From positions 54,497,180 to 54,561,179 of the forward strand of contig NC_066314.1 of NCBI RefSeq assembly GCF_022539315.1: a stretch of 64,000 nt of DNA, written 5' to 3'. Position numbers and translations under genes: made by a program. This DNA is from Serinus canaria. Taxonomy: Eukaryota > Chordata > Aves > Passeriformes > Fringillidae. Below the pieces are notes generated by a model that worked only from the letters and a program-made list of their open reading frames with translations, made no database searches and was not told where the DNA came from. Each line of letters starts with the position of its first letter. Positions within the stretch are counted from its first letter, which is position 1. Below, piece by piece: positions 59,930 through 64,000 of the stretch.

Positions 59930-60412
59930 AGTTCAGGAAGGACATTGAGACGCTTGAGCACATCCAGAGGCGGCAACGAGGCTGGTGAGGGGCTTGGAAC
60001 ACAAGCCCTGTGAGGAATGGCTGAGGGAGCTGGAGTTGTTTAGCCTGGAGAAAAGGAGACTTAGGGGTGAACTTATCAATCTCTACAACTCCCTGAAAGG
60101 TGGATATAGTCAGGTGGGGATTGGTCTCTTTCTCTAGGCAGCAACTGACAGAACCAGAGGACACAGTCTTAGGCTGTGCCAAGGGAAATATAGGTTGGAT
60201 ATTAGGAAAAAGTTTTTCACTGAAAGAGTAATAAAGTTCTAGAATGGCTTGCCTGGGAACGTCGTGGAGTCACCATCCCTGGATGAGTTTAAAAAAAGAC
60301 TGGATGTAGCACTTGTGCCATGGTTTAGTTGAGGTGTTAGGGCATGGGTTGGACTTGATGGTCTTTAAGGTCTCTTCCAACCTAGTGGTTCTGTGAATTC
60401 TGTGATTTGAGA
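59930..60412 (+). mobile_element. CR1 LINE 3' fragment
   Basis: 'gaaggacattgagacgcttgagc' to 'gtttagcctggagaaaaggagacttagggg' and the tail 'ggacttgatggtctttaaggtctcttccaacc...gattt'. A subtype distinct from its neighbours. Confidence 0.9.
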
Positions 60413-60564
60413 GAGGTAAGAGAGGTAAGAGTGGAAATGTGAAATTTTGTTCTGTGTCAGAATAGTGCATGCCATAGGAAATGTTTCTGTTCATCTCTTA
60501 AGGCTAGAGTGGCCATTGGGACCAACTGCTTTGACCTCCTACCCAACAATGCTGCTCGCCACAA

Positions 60565-60836
60565 CTCCCTGACAGGAGGGTGTGGCCAGGTAGTGGTCAG
60601 CCTTTTCTCCAGGGGAACAAGGGACAGGACCAGATTAGGAAAAATTTTTCTGAAAGAGCAGTTAATCATTAGAGCAGACTGCCCAAGGAAGTGCTGGAGT
60701 CACCAGCCCTGGAACTATTCAAAGAATGAGTGGACATAGCACTTCATCATATGGTTTTCTGGGCATTGTGATATTCCACTGAAGGATAGACTTGATGATC
60801 TTGGAGGTATTTCCAACCTCAATGATTCTGTGAGCA
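60565..60836 (+). mobile_element. CR1 LINE 3' fragment, second of a tandem pair
   Basis: 'acaactccctgacaggaggg' to 'tagacttgatgatcttggaggtatttccaacctcaatgattctgtg'. Related to, but not a duplicate of, the preceding copy. Confidence 0.85.
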
Positions 60837-60877
60837 GCAGTTGTTGAAGACCACGCATCACTGCTCATTTCTGCAAC

Positions 60878-60995
60878 AAACCACAGAATCACAGACTGAT
60901 TTGGGTTGGAAAGGACCTTAAAGATCACCTAATTACAATATTCCTGTCAGAGGGGCAGAAACCACCTTCCACCAGGGCAGGTTGCTCAAATCAGA
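60878..60995 (-). mobile_element. CR1 LINE tail, minus strand
   Basis: 'ccacagaatcacagactgatttgggttggaaaggaccttaaagatcacc' then 'caccttccaccagggcaggttgctc'. Confidence 0.88.
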
Positions 60996-61831
60996 TAATC
61001 TAACTGAGCTGCAGCAGAGCTGGTTCAAGGCTTTCCTCAACATTAGATGCAATGAATGCACCATTCCAATGATTCCAGGGAGCTCATGGGAGTGATGAAT
61101 GACCACAGATTCCAGGAAGAAGGAAGGTCAGCAAAGAGCTGGAGAGCTCTGGATAGGGAGAAAGGACTGGACAAGGTGAGCAGCCATTCCAGATTGAGGG
61201 GAAGAGTAGTAACAGAGTTTGGTGGGGTTTTTTAAAGGGTGTGAATTTGCTCTCTGCCTCCAGACCAGCTCCTGGAGGGATATGGTATCCTCTGTGCCGT
61301 TCTACCCCACTACTAGGACTTCCTTCTCTCTCCTCAGTCCCACAGAGGAAAAAACCTCCCAAGACTCACAGTTCCTCTCCTAGCTCTCCCTCCTACCCAC
61401 AAAACCCAAGTATTTAGTAGTAAAATCACCACAATTTGGTGTTTTGTACGTAAACGTGCAGTATGGCAACTGATCTGGAGACACAAGAAATGTGAAGATC
61501 TTACAATTTCTCATATTCTTCCTCTTTTTTGGTTATTTTGCCCCCAGTACTTTCCCAACTATCGATCTTGTCAGTCTTTTGCTAGCCTAGAAAAGTCAGG
61601 CTCTTCCAGCTTCCACTAGCAAAGCACATTCCATCCACCTGATCATTCTTGCTGTTCTTCTGTGAATCCTGCCTGACCAAATTTAGGTCACCAACAATGC
61701 ACACAGCATTCCAGATGAGGCCTTGCAGAATTAACATTTTCCAGGTGTTACTGGACATTCTTGTCCTGAGATTTTCCAAGACTTCCACCTGGATTTTTTT
61801 TTTTTTTTTAACTGAGCCACTCTGGTGGCTC
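60996..61831. other. Gene-free interval
   Basis: No gene. The 61582-61790 region resembles wording common in CR1 ('ccagatgaggcc' on +), but too weakly to call. A T-run lies at 61795-61809. Confidence 0.35.
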
Positions 61832-62203
61832 AGTGGGATTGTTCAGCCTGGAGAAGAGAAGGCTTTGAGGTGACCTCAGTGTGCCCTTCCAGTGCCTGAA
61901 GGGAACCCACAGAAAAGATGGAGAGAGACTCTTGACAAGGCCTGGAGTGACAGGACAAGGGGGAATGGCTTCACACTGACAGAGGAGATTTAGATTCCGT
62001 ATTGGGAAGAAATTCTTCCCTGTGAGGGTGGGGAGGCCTTGGAACAGGTTTCCTAGAGCAGCTGTAGCTGCCTCATCCCTGGAGATATTCAAGACCAGAC
62101 TGGATAGGGCTCTGAGCAATCAAGGTGTCCCTGCCCATGGCAGGGGGTTGGAATGAGATGGTCTTTAAGATCCCTTCTAACCCTGGCCATTCCATGATTC
62201 CAC
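61832..62203 (+). mobile_element. CR1 LINE 3' fragment
   Basis: 'gattgttcagcctggagaagagaaggctttgaggtgacctc' through 'tgggaagaaattcttccctgtgagggtgggg' to 'ccttctaaccctggccattccatgattcc'. Confidence 0.92.
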
Positions 62204-64000
62204 AACTATTCCCTCTACTCACCCTCATCTGTCCCAGCTCCAGTGGTATTTTTCCTTACAGCAAACTGGTGATTTTACACAAAGCTTTCTGTTCAGTTTC
62301 AGGGAAGGCAGGACTGACATCAGAATAGTTAGAGCAAGTAAGTCCCATTTTTCTAACCTAGTACTCCCTATAAATGGAGACTTTGAAACCAGCAGATGTA
62401 AAGCCAACCTACCAGGACTGCAATGATTTTCACATAGCTCTATCAGAAAAAAAAATGTAGGAGGCGTAGAGCTTGTGTCCACATCTACCTCTGCCACCCT
62501 TCTGTTGTTCTATTACTTAAGAATTGCAACTTCATTTCTTCATCTTAAAAAGCTCTGTCTCCTTGAGAAACATATCCTGGCAAGAGGAAGCTAAGATAGA
62601 GAGTGGTCAGGAATCCAGAGCCAGAAAGTGCTACATTCAGCACGAGGAATTTGGTGGCCATGCCTGACCCAGGCCAGCCTGGCTCCTGCTCAAGCCAGGC
62701 ATGTGAGTGGGGGTGTCAAGGACACAAAAATGCCAAGCACAGCACAGCAGAAAGGCACTCGCCCTCACCTTATGTTGTGGCAGTGCCACACCTTCCCCAG
62801 AACTCCAGAGCAAAGAGGCAGACAAAGAGACTGTGGTCCAATTCTGCTTTTGCTGGGGATAAATTTGGAGTCACTTCACTGATATCAGTGGAGTTATTCC
62901 AGAATTGCACCAGTGTAAAACAGGGCAGCATCTGCTTTCTGAAAATGGATGCCATCAAGCTAATTGAAAACAACCGATGCATCAAGGAGCAGCAAGAAGG
63001 GATGGTAATGTTCCAGTTTTCTTGTAAAATACCATTTAATTTCCCTCCAGAGAATGTAAGAGAATAAACCAATATGTACCCTAAAAGCTAGACCTTTTGT
63101 TGGTGTAAAATTGTATACAAGCTTTTAAGTGAATGGACCAATGTGCACCTTCAGCACCCTAAAGAGATCCAGTCTAGTCATGTGCACTTACGGTCATCTT
63201 CTTTGAGCTTGATTCTTCTCTCACACTCATTTAAATCAGGAGTCATACCATCCACAATCCTATGGAAACGTTTATCTTACCCTGGGTAGAGAGCAGAATC
63301 GAGGGCCCTCATTTTGTTAAACAGACAGTGGCTAGATTTGGTAATTAAATCAATAAATTTGTGACTTATGTCACTTTTGGACTAAGGGTGTTCCAAAATT
63401 TTATATCACTGAATAAATATCTTTATATTAATTTAGTGAAAAATAAGCCAAAGAAGGACTTGCTGAATTTTCTTTGTGTGAAGACAAAAGTTTCCCCTAA
63501 TTCTGATCTCCAATGAGTAGTCAACACAGCTTCAGTATTTATGGTGAACACAGAAATGGATGAGCACTTTCCCTCCTGCAAATCCTTTCTTTCCTTTCAC
63601 TAAGAAGAAGTTTTACATAGCAAAGCTCAATTATTTCTTGGGCATCCTCTTATTAATTGGCATTACAGACAACCTCAAAATGTCCAGTGGTGAGGATTCA
63701 CCATTGGATGTTTTAGGACAGTAAAACCCTCACTGACCTCAGCTATGAGTTTCCCAAAATATAAAGCCATGTTATGACATTCAAACTCCTTGTGCCAGCC
63801 AACAAGCCCCAGACAGACTTCCCTGGAGCAAGGGAAAATCCACCCAAAGAGGGAAAAGCATGTGGAATTAACATGTAGTAACAGCATATGCTGTACTGTT
63901 AATTAGCACAGTTGCTGTCTGCTTTCCCCAAAAACATTTTTCTGGACTTATCTCCTTGGGCAGGGTCTTGTAGGACCCCAGCCTGAACAAGAAGAGCTCC
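62204..64000. other. Gene-free end of window
   Basis: No gene or recognised repeat. The 62603-63067 open frame (154 codons) has no recognisable domain and no convincing splice context. Confidence 0.4.

Overview
The window looks like bird nuclear DNA, most likely from a songbird. About two dozen CR1 LINE pieces in both orientations are scattered through it, many ending in the usual bird 3' tail (ATTCTATGATTCT-like), and the LTR elements are of passerine type. I recognise no complete host protein-coding gene. The host-like candidates are short possible exons at 24959-24990 (+), 26781-27071 (-) and 45016-45081 (-), all weak. The window is best read as intron or intergenic sequence that collected retroelements.

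Layout: 1-27 kb is CR1 fragments, simple repeats, several perfect hairpins, an ERV LTR fragment (16574-17055) and a ~260-bp inverted duplication (19934-20192 / 20997-21257). At 27272-30805 (minus strand) lies a complete but gag-only LTR element with two ~389-bp LTRs and a 6-bp target-site duplication (TSD), ACTCAC. From 31 to 49 kb there is a ~1-kb CR1 that keeps part of its reverse transcriptase, a CTCF-like site (33594-33608), a 649-bp solo LTR with 5-bp TSDs (34045-34693), a 45-bp degenerate repeat (40855-40989), more CR1 and a 15-bp perfect hairpin (45932-45967). At 49530-57218 (+) sits an almost full-length endogenous retrovirus. From 57.2 kb to the end CR1 fragments resume.

The 49.5-57.2 kb provirus is the main object. 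Its order is R-U5, a tRNA-Phe-type primer site, gag, pro, pol, env, polypurine tract, and a complete U3-R-U5. The matrix start, protease, polymerase, pro/pol slippery site and env splice layout look alpharetroviral (ASLV-like). Gag, pro and pol occupy three successive -1 frames, as in betaretroviruses. Env is gamma-type, with CWLC in SU and CX6CC plus an immunosuppressive-domain-like stretch in TM. The reading frames carry five visible breaks: a TGA and a frameshift in gag, a frameshift and a TGA in pol, and a TAG in env. The left LTR has no U3: it begins six bases into the inferred R region, yet exact 6-bp duplications (CCTGAC) flank the provirus. This suggests that the viral DNA integrated with a U3-less left end rather than losing U3 later.

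Comparison of shared LTR sequence by eye gives 5 differences in 105 bp for the provirus, and 7 substitutions plus one indel in ~388 bp for the 27-31 kb element, so the gag-only element is probably the younger insertion. All family names and homologies here rest on motif recognition, not on a database search.
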